Notes: a model not told the origin generated them from the letters alone. Positions 25,501 through 35,053 are shown, counted from the stretch's first letter. The stretch is 53,507 nucleotides of DNA from CAIVAT01 sp964628215 (GCA_964628215.1 CAZVNF010000004.1:1-53507); one strand, 5' to 3'. Made by a program: numbers and translations.

Positions 25501-26954
25501 GACAGTTAAAACTCATGCGCACCGAATTAAAGATTAACTATCTGAATGTGCCGTATTCATTTGCAGATGTGATAACCATTGACAGCAATGCTTTTATTTT
25601 CGACAAAATCACCCTCTACGATTCGTTGGGGCATAAATCAGTGCTGAATGGCAGGATCACCCACAACCATTTCAGCGACCTGAGGCTGGATCTGAATGTA
25701 GAAATGGACGACTTTGCCGCATTCAGTAATACCCGGGCGCAAAACAGCGTATTTTACGGCAAAGCAAGGGCTTCTGGTACCGCAACCATAACAGGGCCGC
25801 CCGATAATATTAAAATTACAGTGAGGGCCTCAAATGGAGGTAAAACCCATGTGGTAATTCCAATAGACCTTACCCGGTCGGTTGGACAGGCCGACTATAT
25901 TATTTTTGTGGATGCCGAAGCTGATTCTATTGATAAAGCGAAGGAAAAAAACCAGGTAAATGCAACAGGGTTATCGCTTGACCTTGGTTTGAGGGTAAAC
26001 CAGGATGCCGAGGTGGAGGTTTTTTTACCCGACCAGTTAGGTAACTTGAAGGCATCGGGAACCGGCAACCTTTTAATGAGCATGACTCCAACAACTCCTT
26101 TCTCCTTATCAGGAACCTATACCCTGTCGAAAGGATTCTTCTTATTCCAGTTTAAAAACCTGCTGAGGCTTCCCATGTCAATCAAGGAGGGAAGCACAAT
26201 CAGTTGGACCGGGGATGCCGCTGATGCAAATATTTCCATCAGCGCGGTATATAAAACCAAAGCCCCAATGAAAGGGATTACTACAAACCCGGAGGAAGAG
26301 GGGCTGCGGATTCCGGTGGAATGTATCATCCGACTGGGAGGGAAATTGCTGAATCCCGATATTTCCTTTGCCATCAATCTCCCTAATGTGGAAGAGAGTC
26401 TTAAGAATGAAGTATATGCAGCAATTGATACCAGTAATGCCGTGGTAATGACAGAGCAAACAATTTACCTGATGGTGATGAACCAGTTTAAGCCTGTCGT
26501 GGCAAGTTCAGGAGGCACCGTTGATATGAGTGCTACCTCCATGTCGCTGGTCACCAATCAAATTAACAGTATATTGTCGCAGATTACTACAAATGTAAAT
26601 GTCAATATGAATTATAAGCCGGCTACCAGCACGGCAAACCAGGAATTTGATGTGGGTATTTCAACTCAGTTGTTCGATGACCGGTTGCTTATTGACGGCA
26701 CTTTTGGAATGAATTCCTATACAAATTCAACTGTGCAGCAATCAAGTACCATCGTTGGGGATATCAATATTGAGTATATACTTACAAAAAACCGCAGATG
26801 GCGGGTGCGCGCATTTAACCGTACCAATACACTGAATATCCTGAACAATAACTCCCCATATACCCAGGGTGTGGGTATTAAATACCAGCGGGACTTCTCT
26901 TTATTATGGGATTTATTTAAATTTGAGAAAAAGAAATCCGTTCAGAATCAATAA
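22506..26954 (+). CDS. TamB-like translocation/assembly module protein
   Basis: A protein of about 1480 residues with an N-terminal membrane anchor and a very long beta-rich periplasmic region ending in a DUF490/TamB C-terminal domain (motifs TLSKGFFLFQFKNLLRLP and GTFGMN). TamB-type proteins form a hydrophobic groove between inner and outer membrane for lipid transport or outer-membrane protein assembly. There is no ATG at the 5' end. The membrane helix (AKILLYIVTVIFSLLLTIFLIL) is in frame upstream of TTG 22557, which would cut it in half. A rare ATT at 22506 (or ATC 22503) gives the intact anchor; the frame closes at 22497. The coordinate is therefore my best estimate. The T9SS cargo gene follows after 25 bp. 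Confidence 0.85.
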   Translation: MKTGAKILLYIVTVIFSLLLTIFLILRSDAAQTLMVRLAADYLSKELKTEIRIRGFNLSFRNGLVIEGISVLDRKKTIVFSANALGVKPGMLEFKTRKMNISRVYIEKGVIQLLTHQGDSALSIQFIVDYFATKDKGKKTDTTPSIPWHISISSVNLRDTRFHFQDENEPPVPYGMDYSNIDASEINLDVTDVAFEGDTIVGNIPHLAARERCGLVVQNLSGEFRVGPRFLKAHNLKILTDHSDLSLTFDFLYDRWGAYNDFLNEVAIHAKIEPSSLDIQDIGYFASELSVMKDLIRFSGNIKGTVSNFKARDLKFAFGENTTFQGNLSVLGLPDIEETFIDLNVKSMTSTKEDVEALLIPGELRHLELPAILATVGKVALKGNFTGFYNDFVATARLNTNLGNLGVDLSLKKQKESTLIAYNGQLNADGFDIGTLVGNTGLLGRVTLRADLNGMGFSLNDANVKMKVRIDSAFLNHYNYKNINISGSLADRKFNGDLMVDDPNLNLELTGLVNLQDSLPDFDLAAKIHHAQLFDLNLLKRDSAMNFATRMKVNFKGTNPDNIDGSIRLENTIYSEGNKLINMDMLALLTRQDTASGKSYHLQSDFVDADITGDFSFKALVPSLSAFIQNYLASFNLNDSLIALSYGQSSQTMNYEVRFKQSDEVTKVFLPFLKIAPNTILHGYYNESEGRIIMKGQSPALFVNNIELTNWYLDAEGKSDDLSVNTGFSSVYLKKASKQDTLEVRIDSVKLVSNVRHDSIKYNVTWNAYTKPSEFEGYAGFRNSPVIDFKLKKFNVFLNEKYWTIDPENYVSLDTSSVKISNLSFFSGDQYLKVNGNLSATAADTLNVSFNKVDISKVDQLLGTSQVDVDGILSGSFKIAKPYTDISVLADLRVNKFKFNKESLGDATFKVKYDAAAAQFDVLSQIIYTGNVGTNIPFSLNGSYFMDKKNPHFDFDLDLKNLNLKMLGPFVADFMTGVTGLASGHVKIKGSFDKPDIRGQLKLMRTELKINYLNVPYSFADVITIDSNAFIFDKITLYDSLGHKSVLNGRITHNHFSDLRLDLNVEMDDFAAFSNTRAQNSVFYGKARASGTATITGPPDNIKITVRASNGGKTHVVIPIDLTRSVGQADYIIFVDAEADSIDKAKEKNQVNATGLSLDLGLRVNQDAEVEVFLPDQLGNLKASGTGNLLMSMTPTTPFSLSGTYTLSKGFFLFQFKNLLRLPMSIKEGSTISWTGDAADANISISAVYKTKAPMKGITTNPEEEGLRIPVECIIRLGGKLLNPDISFAINLPNVEESLKNEVYAAIDTSNAVVMTEQTIYLMVMNQFKPVVASSGGTVDMSATSMSLVTNQINSILSQITTNVNVNMNYKPATSTANQEFDVGISTQLFDDRLLIDGTFGMNSYTNSTVQQSSTIVGDINIEYILTKNRRWRVRAFNRTNTLNILNNNSPYTQGVGIKYQRDFSLLWDLFKFEKKKSVQNQ

Positions 26955-26979
26955 TATAATTGTATTTAAAATAATCGGT

Positions 26980-28266
26980 ATGAAGCAGATTATGATAGTT
27001 TTATTCGTCATTGGCCGCCTGGTTTCACCCGTTTTTTCACAGATTATCATCGATCAGTCCGATATGCCCGCACCCGGCGATACTCTCCGCGTTAGTCTAA
27101 CGAATGTAGTACCCGATGGGTTTGCCAAAACTGCGATGGATACTGCCTGGAATTATGCAGCTCTGGAAGCGTTAAGTCAGCGCCTCGATACCTTTGTGAA
27201 TACCTCGTCAACACCCTCAGTTTACCAATTGTTCTTCGTGCTTCAGGGGGGGGCCAACCTGGCTTCACCCCGTTCTGGAATTCCGATTCCCGGACTTCCT
27301 GTTACACAGGGTTTTACGTTTTTTAAAAATAGTACGGGTTCATTCAGCGACCTGGGTTCAGCCTATACCATCCAGGGACTTCCTTTGCCGGCCAAATATG
27401 ATATTCCCGACAAACAATACCAATTTCCGATGACTCCCGGTTTAACCTGGTCCTCGGCCTCTTCTTTTGAGATCTCATTGCCCGACCTTCTTTCATACAG
27501 CACCAAAAGGATCCGCAACAGCGTCGTGGATGGATGGGGAGCCCTTACTACTCCGTTTGGAACATTTCAGACAGTACGTGTCAAATCAAATCTGAACATC
27601 CGCGACAGTGTCTATATTGATTCACTGGGAAGCGGGTTTGCATTCAACAGGGACATTACCGAATATAAATGGCTGGCCAAAGGAGAGGGAATCCCGGTGC
27701 TCCAGGTCAATGAAGAAGCGGGTCTCGCAACAGCGACTTACCGCGATATTTTTCGTATGTCTGCACAACCATTGTCTGTCACACTCGGACCTGACACCGC
27801 GGTACCCCAGGGTACAATCCTTGCATTGCATGCCACTGTTACAGGTGGAACTTCGCCTTACATGATATTATGGAATACCCTTGATACCGGGAACACAATT
27901 ACTGTGACGGTGGATAACGTGCAAACATATAGTGTATTTGTAATGGATGCCACGCAAAATGCTGGGATGGCTCAAAAAACCGTTTATATCCAATACCCGC
28001 CGGGAGTCGAAGAAATGATGCCAAACCAGCTGCAGGTTTGCCCAAACCCAACACATGGCCTTACAGTATTCACCATTCCGGAAAAATATGGTAATGCTGC
28101 CATTCAGGTAGTTACATGCCAGGGTAAGTTGATGCTTACAGGCAAAATAGAACTCGCAGAGGGTGACATCAGCACCAACCTCTCCAATTTACCCGATGGC
28201 TTGTACCTGGTACGTATTGCCACCGTAAATAATGTTTATTCTGCTAAAATACAGATAATTAAGTAG
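26980..28266 (+). CDS. T9SS-sorted secreted protein
   Basis: A 428-residue exported protein starting at ATG 26980; the open frame extends further upstream but there overlaps tamB. A signal peptide (MKQIMIVLFVIGRLVSPVFS) is followed by a region of unknown function. An immunoglobulin-like beta domain (about 290-345, LGPDTAVPQG...LHATVTGGTSPYMILWNT) resembles PKD/SprB-type modules. The C-terminal 75 residues (VCPNPTHGL...LPDGLYLVRI) form a type A T9SS sorting domain, cleaved during secretion and cell-surface attachment. The catalytic role, if any, is unknown. Confidence 0.85.
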   Translation: MKQIMIVLFVIGRLVSPVFSQIIIDQSDMPAPGDTLRVSLTNVVPDGFAKTAMDTAWNYAALEALSQRLDTFVNTSSTPSVYQLFFVLQGGANLASPRSGIPIPGLPVTQGFTFFKNSTGSFSDLGSAYTIQGLPLPAKYDIPDKQYQFPMTPGLTWSSASSFEISLPDLLSYSTKRIRNSVVDGWGALTTPFGTFQTVRVKSNLNIRDSVYIDSLGSGFAFNRDITEYKWLAKGEGIPVLQVNEEAGLATATYRDIFRMSAQPLSVTLGPDTAVPQGTILALHATVTGGTSPYMILWNTLDTGNTITVTVDNVQTYSVFVMDATQNAGMAQKTVYIQYPPGVEEMMPNQLQVCPNPTHGLTVFTIPEKYGNAAIQVVTCQGKLMLTGKIELAEGDISTNLSNLPDGLYLVRIATVNNVYSAKIQIIK

Positions 28267-28322
28267 TTGTTCGCTCGTTCCGGTATTCGGTTATTCCATT
28301 TTCAAATTCTCAAAATCACGTT

Positions 28323-31300
28323 ATGTCCTTTACAGTTTATCGTTCATCTGCCGGTTCCGGTAAAACGTTCACCCTGGTAAAGGAATATGTGAAAATAATT
28401 CTTGAGGAGCCTGGCAATTTCCGCCGTGTACTGGCCATCACCTTCACCAATAAGGCGGCTAATGAAATGAAAGAGCGCGTTCTGAAGGCGCTCAGGGAAC
28501 TGTCAAAAGGTGATCAGTCGGCCGACCCGATGATTAAGGGTACGCTGGTTCCGCTGCTGGTGGCAGAAACCGGGCTTACTACCATTGAAATTGCGCTGAA
28601 TGCCGCAAAGGCACTGGAAATGATCCTTCACAATTACGCTGATTTCGCCATTGGAACCATCGACAGCTTTTCACACAGGTTGATACGTACTTTTGCTCAT
28701 GATTTCGGTTTGCCGGTGAACTTCAATGTGGAACTGGATGCAGATGAACTGCTATCTACGGCAGTGGATCTGCTGCTTGACAGAGTAGGGGATGATGAAT
28801 CGCTTACGAAGCTTTTGGTGAAGTTTCTGGAAACACGGATGGAGGAGGACAAAGGTTGGAACATTGATTTAATGCTTACCGGTTTTGCCAGGATATTAAT
28901 GGATGAAGAGGGGCAGTCTGGGATCCACCGGTTGAAAAATCTCTCTCTGGACCAATTCCAGGTCATTTCTGATTACCTCTATTCAAGGATTAGCCAGTTT
29001 GAGCAAAAAATCAGGGAAATATCAAAAGAAGGGGCCGTGATTCTGAATCACAGCGGGTGTTCAGCTTCCGACTTTTTCCAGGGGGACCGCGGAATATGGA
29101 AATATTTCAGCAACCTGGCTGCGGGCAGGATGGATAAACTGGATCCTAATTCGTATGTGACCACCACCATTGAAGAAGACAAATGGTTTTCGGGGAAAAC
29201 AGATGCAGATAAACGTCAAAGGATCAATGATTTAAAACCAAAACTCCTGGATGTATACGAAAGGCTGCTGAAAGAGATCGAAGTGCACAGGCCAGACTAT
29301 TACCTCAGAAAACTACTGGCAAAAACGATTTATCCACTGGCAGTGCTGAATGAAATTGAAAAAGTGCTCAATGATTTCAAACGCCGCAATAACCTGGTTC
29401 ATATTTCAGAGTTCAATTCGAGAATCGCCGGCATTGTGATGAATGAACCCGTGCCATTTATCTATGAGCGGCTGGGTGAAAAGTATCAGCACATCCTTAT
29501 TGATGAGTTTCAGGATACCTCGGCGCTTCAGTGGATGAATTTTATCCCGCTCATTGAAAATTCACTGGCCGGGGGCCACTTTAACCTGGTGGTTGGAGAT
29601 GGAAAACAGGCCATTTACCGCTGGCGGGGCGGAGATGTGGAACAATTCAATGCATTACCCGCCATCCCGGGAAGTGAACGGAACCTGATTTTAAATCAGC
29701 GGGAAAAGATTTTATCGCGGCATTTTGAAAAGGTAAACCTGGAACAAAACTTCAGGTCGAAATCAGAAATAGTTGATTTCAACAACAGGTTTTTCAGAAC
29801 CATTGCAGACAATGTGCTGATCAATGGCAAAGAAAAAATATTTGAAGGGCTTGAGCAACAATATGATCCGCAGAAAACAGGAGGCTATATCCGCCTGGAA
29901 TTTTTAGAAGGGAATGAGGAGGAACAGGATTATGAAACCAAAACATTCACCAGGGTTCTGGATATAATTACAAGCGCCAAACAAGAGAATTTCAGCCTGC
30001 GCGACATGGCCATCCTCTGCAGAAGTAATAAAAATGCAAGTGCTATTGCACGGTTTCTGCTGGAAGAGGGCGTCGGGGTCGTTTCTGCCGAATCTCTGCT
30101 AATACATAACTCTCCCAGGGTCAGGTTTCTTATTGCGTATCTGAAGTTCCTTTTTGAACCAAGAAATGAGATTGTCATTGCGGAGATCAGACTGTTTTTT
30201 CAGCAAAATAACGTTACTGCCGATCCAAAGTGGGAACAAACGCGTGAGGAATACACGGTGCTGCCGGTGTATGACCTGTGTGAAGCGCTCATCCGCTGTT
30301 ACCGGCTCAATACAATCCCCGATCCTTACATCCGGTTTTTTCTGGACTCGGTGTTGAAGTTTACCGTGAAAATATCTGCAGGAGCAGTGGAATTTCTTGA
30401 CTGGTGGGAAAAAAACAAGGGAAAACTATCCATCATTGTACCTGAAGAAATGAATGCAGTAAAGGTGATGACCATCCACAAAGCCAAGGGGTTGGAATTT
30501 CCACTTGTCATCCTTCCGTTTGCCCGGGAATCGAGAAAAAATACGAAAACCTATCTTTGGATTGATCTTGAAAAGGAGGTGGCAGCCGGATTGGAAACGG
30601 CCATCCTGCGAAGTGACAAGGAGATGGAACATACTGTGTACAAGGATGTATTAACAGATGAACGGCAAAAATCAATGCTTGATCTCCTTAACTTGCTCTA
30701 TGTGTCCATGACCCGGCCTGAGGAAAGGCTGTATATCCTTACAAAATTACCGCCAAAGAACCAGGCTGAGGTAAGTTCACTGCCCGGATTCTTTCATCTT
30801 TTTTTACAGCAACAGGGTTTTTGGGTTGACGGACTTACAGAATATGAGTTTGGATTGAAAACCCCTCATAAAGTCAAAGATGTAGTCAGAGAAACCGGTA
30901 CGATCCTTCAGCAGGAAGTGATCAGCACCGATTGGCGGCAAAAAATTGAAATACGCATGCGGGCCCCGCAAATGTGGGATTTGGATAACCCGCAGAAAAA
31001 ATCGCGTTGGGGAAATATTATCCATACCCTGCTGTCCTGGGTCATCACCGGCGCAGATATTCCATTTGCCCTTGAAAAAGCTTTGCTCACAGGACTTATC
31101 GAAACCCCGGATCGTGAAAATATTGAAAGGATTCTTTGGTCAGTCATATCCGACCCACAACTTACCCGTTTGTTTAGCGACCAGGTAAAAGTAAAGACAG
31201 AGGCGGAAATTCTACTGCCCGAAGGGTCATTTTACCGGCCTGACAGGGTTGTTTTTGATTCCGGCCGGGTGACGATCATGGATTATAAAAGTGGAAAACC

Positions 31301-31579
31301 CATCCCGAAACACGGGGAACAACTCGTACGATATGCCGGTTATATTGAAGAAATGGGGTACAAANNNNNNNNNNNNNNNNNNNNNNNNNNNNNNNNNNNN
31401 NNNNNNNNNNNNNNNNNNNNNNNNNNNNNNNNNNNNNNNNNNNNNNNNNNNNNNNNNNNNNNNNACACGGGGAACAACTCGTACGATATGCCGGTTATAT
31501 TGAAGAAATGGGGTACAAACATATTCAGAGGTTGCTGGTTTATCTGGAACCGGAGGTGAAGGTAGTTAATGTGTTATGA
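28323..31579 (+). CDS. AddA-like UvrD helicase/nuclease (split by false gap)
   Basis: A superfamily 1A helicase with a C-terminal nuclease, the AddA-type subunit of a RecBCD-like double-strand-break resection complex. Walker A is SSAGSGKT (residues 8-15); ITFTNKAANEMKERV, LIDEFQDTS, GDGKQAIYRWRGGD and MTIHKAKGLEFP are helicase motifs. The C-terminal PD-(D/E)XK motif is DRVVFD...IMDYKSG. A 100-N gap interrupts the last codons. Removing bases 31365-31519 (the gap plus one copy of the 55-bp duplicate) restores one frame of 1033 codons ending YLEPEVKVVNVL with TGA at 31577-31579. The uncorrected frame stops early with an unrelated tail. The partner AddB-like gene lies 3.5 kb downstream. Confidence 0.9.
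31365..31464. other. 100-N scaffold gap inside addA-like gene, probably false
   Basis: Exactly 100 N. The 55 bases before it (31310-31364) are identical to the 55 after it (31465-31519). Collapsing the duplicate gives a continuous reading frame with a family-typical C-terminus, so the contigs overlap and no sequence is missing. Confidence 0.95.
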
Positions 31580-31608
31580 TGCTTTAATTAAATATTTACT
31601 TCAAATCA

Positions 31609-31653
31609 TTGGCTGAAGCCAACGTCAATAAATAAAATAGCATGGCTGAGCCA
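31609..31653. repeat. paired TGGCTGA-GCCA mini-palindromes
   Basis: TTGGCTGAAGCCAA at 31609-31622 and TGGCTGAGCCA at 31643-31653 are two similar short palindromes in the 132-bp gap after the addA-like gene. They may form small hairpins; the T-poor surroundings argue against a classical intrinsic terminator. Confidence 0.4.
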
Positions 31654-31711
31654 ACTGTACTAAATGAACACAGATGTGTAGTTGAAAATATCTGACTTTT
31701 ATCCGTTTCCC

Positions 31712-33214
31712 ATGACCACAATCGAACAAAATTTAATATCACTTTACACAACCTTGTATGGCGCGCCACCTATATCGGTTACTCAGTTACCCGGATCCGG
31801 TTCCTACCGGAGCTATTACCGGCTTCAGGGACCACATGAGAGTGTAATAGGTGCTCACAATGAAGATATTCGCGAAAATGAGGCCTTTATATCGTTTACC
31901 AACCATTTTTACAGCGAAGGGCTTCCGGTACCACGCATCCTGGCCAGCGATCCTGCCAGCCGTATTTACCTGATCACCGACCTGGGTGATACCACCCTTT
32001 ACCAGGTATTAACCAATTCCAGGAAAGCTGAGCCGGACGGATCTTCAAGCCGGTTTTCTCCTGAGTTGATGGAAATCTACAAGAAAGCCATCTGCTGGCT
32101 TCCTGTTTTCCAGGTTAAATGTGGTCAAACACTGGACTACTCTGTTTGCTATCCCCGTTCCGCTTTCGACCGCCAATCGATGATGTGGGACCTCAATTAC
32201 TTCAAGTACTATTTCCTGAAACTGGCAAAGATCCCGTTTGATGAACAGGACCTGGAAAATGATTTTATTGGCTTGTGCGATATTTTGCTGGAGGTGGATG
32301 CTGATTTTTTCCTTTTCCGCGATTTTCAGTCCAGAAATATTATGGTTTTCAACAACGAGCCATGGTTTATTGATTACCAGGGAGGCAGGAAAGGTGCCCT
32401 GCAATACGACATTGCTTCGTTGTTGACCGATGGCAAGGCAGATATACCCATGGCTGACCGTGATGAGCTGCTGATGTTTTACCTTGACCAGCTGGAGAGG
32501 ACCTGTCCGGTTGACCGTCAAAAGTTCCTGAAGTATTATTATGCATTTGCCTTGATCCGTATCCTCCAGGCATTGGGTGCGTATGGCTTCAGGGGGTATT
32601 ATGAGCATAAACTGCATTTTTTGCAGAGCATACCGTTTGCCCTGAGAAATCTGCGGTATTTCAGGGCAAAACACCTGATAGATTTCGACCTCCCTGAGCT
32701 TATTTCTGTTATAGATATGATGGTGGATTCGTCTGAATTGAATTCTAAACAATCAGTTGATATAAATCATTCTATATCTCATAATAACAATAATATAGAA
32801 TCTGCAAATAGTTCAGATAATGTGGAAAAAAAGTTAACAGTTACGGTCCACAGTTTTTCCTATAAAAAGAAATTCCCTGCTGATGAAAGCGGCAATGGAG
32901 GGGGATTTGTTTTCGATTGCCGGGCCCTGCCAAATCCCGGCCGGTATGATGAATTCAGGTTGCTTAACGGAAAAGATCAGCCGGTGATCGAATTCCTTGA
33001 AAAAGAACCTGCGGTGCAACAGTTCCTGGAAAACACCTTCGCCCTGGTAAATCAAAGTGTGACAACCTACCTTGACCGTAAATTTGATCATCTCATGGTT
33101 TCCTATGGCTGCACCGGTGGTCAGCACCGATCAGTATACTGCGCTGAACAACTCGCCATGCATCTGAAACTTAACCCAAAAATAAACACCCGCCTCATTC
33201 ATATCGAACAATGA
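31712..33214 (+). CDS. AmgK-like sugar kinase fused to RapZ C-terminal domain
   Basis: A 500-residue fusion starting at ATG 31712 (an upstream TTG at 31682 is less likely). The first 330 residues are an aminoglycoside-phosphotransferase-fold kinase with the catalytic loop FRDFQSRNIM and metal-binding IDYQGG, as in AmgK, which phosphorylates N-acetylmuramate/N-acetylglucosamine at the anomeric position. An Asn/Ser-rich linker follows. The last 130 residues match the C-terminal domain of RapZ, with FDCRALPNPG and the phosphate-binding GCTGGQHRSV. In E. coli that domain binds glucosamine-6-phosphate. The RapZ N-terminal ATPase is absent. The stop overlaps the next start (ATGA), and the next gene is MurU-like, supporting a role in cell-wall sugar salvage. 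Regulation of the kinase by the RapZ part is inference. Confidence 0.87.
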   Translation: MTTIEQNLISLYTTLYGAPPISVTQLPGSGSYRSYYRLQGPHESVIGAHNEDIRENEAFISFTNHFYSEGLPVPRILASDPASRIYLITDLGDTTLYQVLTNSRKAEPDGSSSRFSPELMEIYKKAICWLPVFQVKCGQTLDYSVCYPRSAFDRQSMMWDLNYFKYYFLKLAKIPFDEQDLENDFIGLCDILLEVDADFFLFRDFQSRNIMVFNNEPWFIDYQGGRKGALQYDIASLLTDGKADIPMADRDELLMFYLDQLERTCPVDRQKFLKYYYAFALIRILQALGAYGFRGYYEHKLHFLQSIPFALRNLRYFRAKHLIDFDLPELISVIDMMVDSSELNSKQSVDINHSISHNNNNIESANSSDNVEKKLTVTVHSFSYKKKFPADESGNGGGFVFDCRALPNPGRYDEFRLLNGKDQPVIEFLEKEPAVQQFLENTFALVNQSVTTYLDRKFDHLMVSYGCTGGQHRSVYCAEQLAMHLKLNPKINTRLIHIEQ

Positions 33215-33903
33215 AAGCGATGATCCTTGCCGCCGGTCTGGGTACCCGTCTCAAACCATTTACGGATTTTCATCCCAAGGCACTCTATGTCATTGGTGGG
33301 AAAACTCTTCTTGAACACGCTGTAATTCATTTGAAATCGGCAGGTATAAAAGATGTAATAATTAACGTTCATCATTTTGCTGATCAAATAGTTAAGTATA
33401 TTCATTTAAATAATAACTTTGAATTGAATATTTCAATTTCAGATGAGACCGGGCAACTGCTTGAAACAGGAGGAGGTGTGAAAAAGGCAGCCTGGTTTTT
33501 CGAGGATTGTCAAACCGCCATCATCCGGAATGTGGATATTCTCTCCGACCTTGACCTGGGTAAAATGGCGAAAAGTCACCATGATTCGGGAAACCTGGCC
33601 ACCCTGGCAGTGCGTGACCGTGAGACCTCCCGGTATTTTCTGTTTGATGAAAAGTTGAACCTTTGTGGCTGGGAAAACAGGAAAACCGGCGAAAGGCGCA
33701 TGGTTCGTGATACAGATGCCGTAAGATCGCTTGCTTTCAGTGGAATACAGATTGTTGATTCAGGGTTTTTCCCATTAATACTCGAGGAAGGAAAATTTTC
33801 CCTGACCGACCTTTACCTTCGGTTGGCAAAGGATTTCAAAATTGCGGGGTATGTGGAGGAAGGAATTGTGTGGCAGGATGTTGGGAAAATGACGAATATG
33901 TGA
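33211..33903 (+). CDS. MurU-like sugar-1-phosphate nucleotidyltransferase
   Basis: A 230-residue NTP-transferase. The signature MKAMILAAGLGTRLKPFTDFHPKALYVIGG binds the nucleotide, and NVDILSDLDL carries the metal-binding Asp. In the AmgK-MurU route, MurU makes UDP-MurNAc from MurNAc-1-phosphate, bypassing the fosfomycin-sensitive MurA step. The 4-bp overlap with the AmgK-like gene supports that role over a general mannose- or glucose-1-phosphate specificity, which sequence alone cannot exclude. A 15-bp tandem repeat covers its last codons and stop. Confidence 0.87.
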   Translation: MKAMILAAGLGTRLKPFTDFHPKALYVIGGKTLLEHAVIHLKSAGIKDVIINVHHFADQIVKYIHLNNNFELNISISDETGQLLETGGGVKKAAWFFEDCQTAIIRNVDILSDLDLGKMAKSHHDSGNLATLAVRDRETSRYFLFDEKLNLCGWENRKTGERRMVRDTDAVRSLAFSGIQIVDSGFFPLILEEGKFSLTDLYLRLAKDFKIAGYVEEGIVWQDVGKMTNM

Positions 33904-33932
33904 ATGACAAATATGCGAATGACGAATAGCGT
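33888..33932. repeat. three 15-bp tandem repeats at the murU-like stop
   Basis: aatgacgaatatgtg, aatgacaaatatgcg and aatgacgaatagcgt occupy 33888-33902, 33903-33917 and 33918-33932. The murU-like stop codon (33901-33903) lies inside, and the array ends at the stop codon of the convergent oxidoreductase gene. Confidence 0.8.
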
Positions 33933-34981
33933 CAATTTTTTCTTGCAGGGCAAAGCCTGCTGTCTTCATACCACCTGCATTTCGGTTTACAACTTAGGCA
34001 CATCTTGACCGGCTGATTGTTTTTTACGTGGTTAACCCAATCAGAATCTGCCAATTGAGGTTTGCAAAGTGCAACAAAATCAGCCAGCTGATTTTCGATG
34101 AGCCAGGCAGCCCGTTCCTGTGTTTTAATATCATTTACCACAATAACCGGGATTCCAACCTGTGCTTTGATAACCGTTCCGCTGTAGACGATCCAGTTGT
34201 ATTCGAAATCTTTGGGTGTACGCGGCAGGTTTTGCAAACTTCCCCCGTGAGAAACATGCAACAGGTCAACCCCGGCCTTCTCCAATATTCTTGCGGCAGC
34301 AACTCCCTCTTCCAGTGAAGGGGTATTGGCGCCCAGCCTGTATCCGATAATGAAATCATCTCCGCATTTTTCCCTGATTCCGTGGATGATATCTACTGCC
34401 AGCTTCATGTTTTTTTCAAGGTTTCCTCCATATTCATCCTCCCGTTTGTTAAACAGGGAGGAGGCAAATTGGTTGAGCAGGTAACCATGAGCGCCGTGCA
34501 GCTCAATGCCTTGATAACCGGCTTTTTTCGCCCTGGCTGCCCCATCGGTAAAGGCCTGCCTTATTTCTGCGATCTCATTCAATGTCAATTCCCTGGATCT
34601 TGAATTGTTGGCATCCACTGAAGGTGCTTTTGCTGAATCAGATACCTGTGTATTCGTGAGAAGTCCGGCATGATGGATCTGAAGCAGTGAAACAGCCCCT
34701 GCTTTCTTTACCACGGAGGCAATCTGTGCCATCCCGGGAATGTGGTCATCCGACCATATTCCCAATTGAAATGGAGCCAGGCGCCCATCTGCTATAACCG
34801 CTGTTGCCTCCGTTATGATTAACCCGGAACCACCTGCGGCCATCTGCTGGTAATGTTCAATATTTCTGGTGGTTACAATGCCATCTTCCAGTGCATAACC
34901 GAAACAGACCACAGGCGGAAAAACGATCCGGTTTTTTACATGGACACCTTTGAGAATATATTCGGAGAAGAGGTTCGGCAT
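33932..34981 (-). CDS. Old Yellow Enzyme family NADH:flavin oxidoreductase
   Basis: A 349-residue FMN-dependent TIM-barrel enzyme. The start NLFSEYILKGVHVKNRIVFPPV, the substrate-site LLQIHHAG and GYQGIELHGAHGYLLNQFASSLFNKREDEYGG are diagnostic. FMN-phosphate-binding residues near the end are less clear. The C-terminus KMCLSCKPKCRW has three Cys that could bind a metal or iron-sulfur cluster, as in the 2,4-dienoyl-CoA-reductase branch, but the flavodoxin-like extension of that branch is absent. It probably reduces activated C=C bonds or a related substrate; the substrate is unknown. It is divergent from the addB-like gene. Confidence 0.9.
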   Translation of the reverse strand: MPNLFSEYILKGVHVKNRIVFPPVVCFGYALEDGIVTTRNIEHYQQMAAGGSGLIITEATAVIADGRLAPFQLGIWSDDHIPGMAQIASVVKKAGAVSLLQIHHAGLLTNTQVSDSAKAPSVDANNSRSRELTLNEIAEIRQAFTDGAARAKKAGYQGIELHGAHGYLLNQFASSLFNKREDEYGGNLEKNMKLAVDIIHGIREKCGDDFIIGYRLGANTPSLEEGVAAARILEKAGVDLLHVSHGGSLQNLPRTPKDFEYNWIVYSGTVIKAQVGIPVIVVNDIKTQERAAWLIENQLADFVALCKPQLADSDWVNHVKNNQPVKMCLSCKPKCRWYEDSRLCPARKN

Positions 34982-35053
34982 AATTCACTGTGTTTAAAGG
35001 ATCAAAGGTACGGAATTAATTCCCTACTTTTGTCTTCTTAACCCGGTCGCTGA

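Noticed and set aside
31465..31559. Alternative C-terminus of the addA-like gene after the gap (ending in TGNNSYDMPVILKKWGT...)
   Set aside because: It is a frame artefact caused by the 100-N filler and the duplicated 55 bp; the collapsed sequence restores a family-like end.
32045..32752. 235-residue reverse-strand frame inside the AmgK-like gene
   Set aside because: Shadow of a coding region with clear kinase motifs on the other strand.
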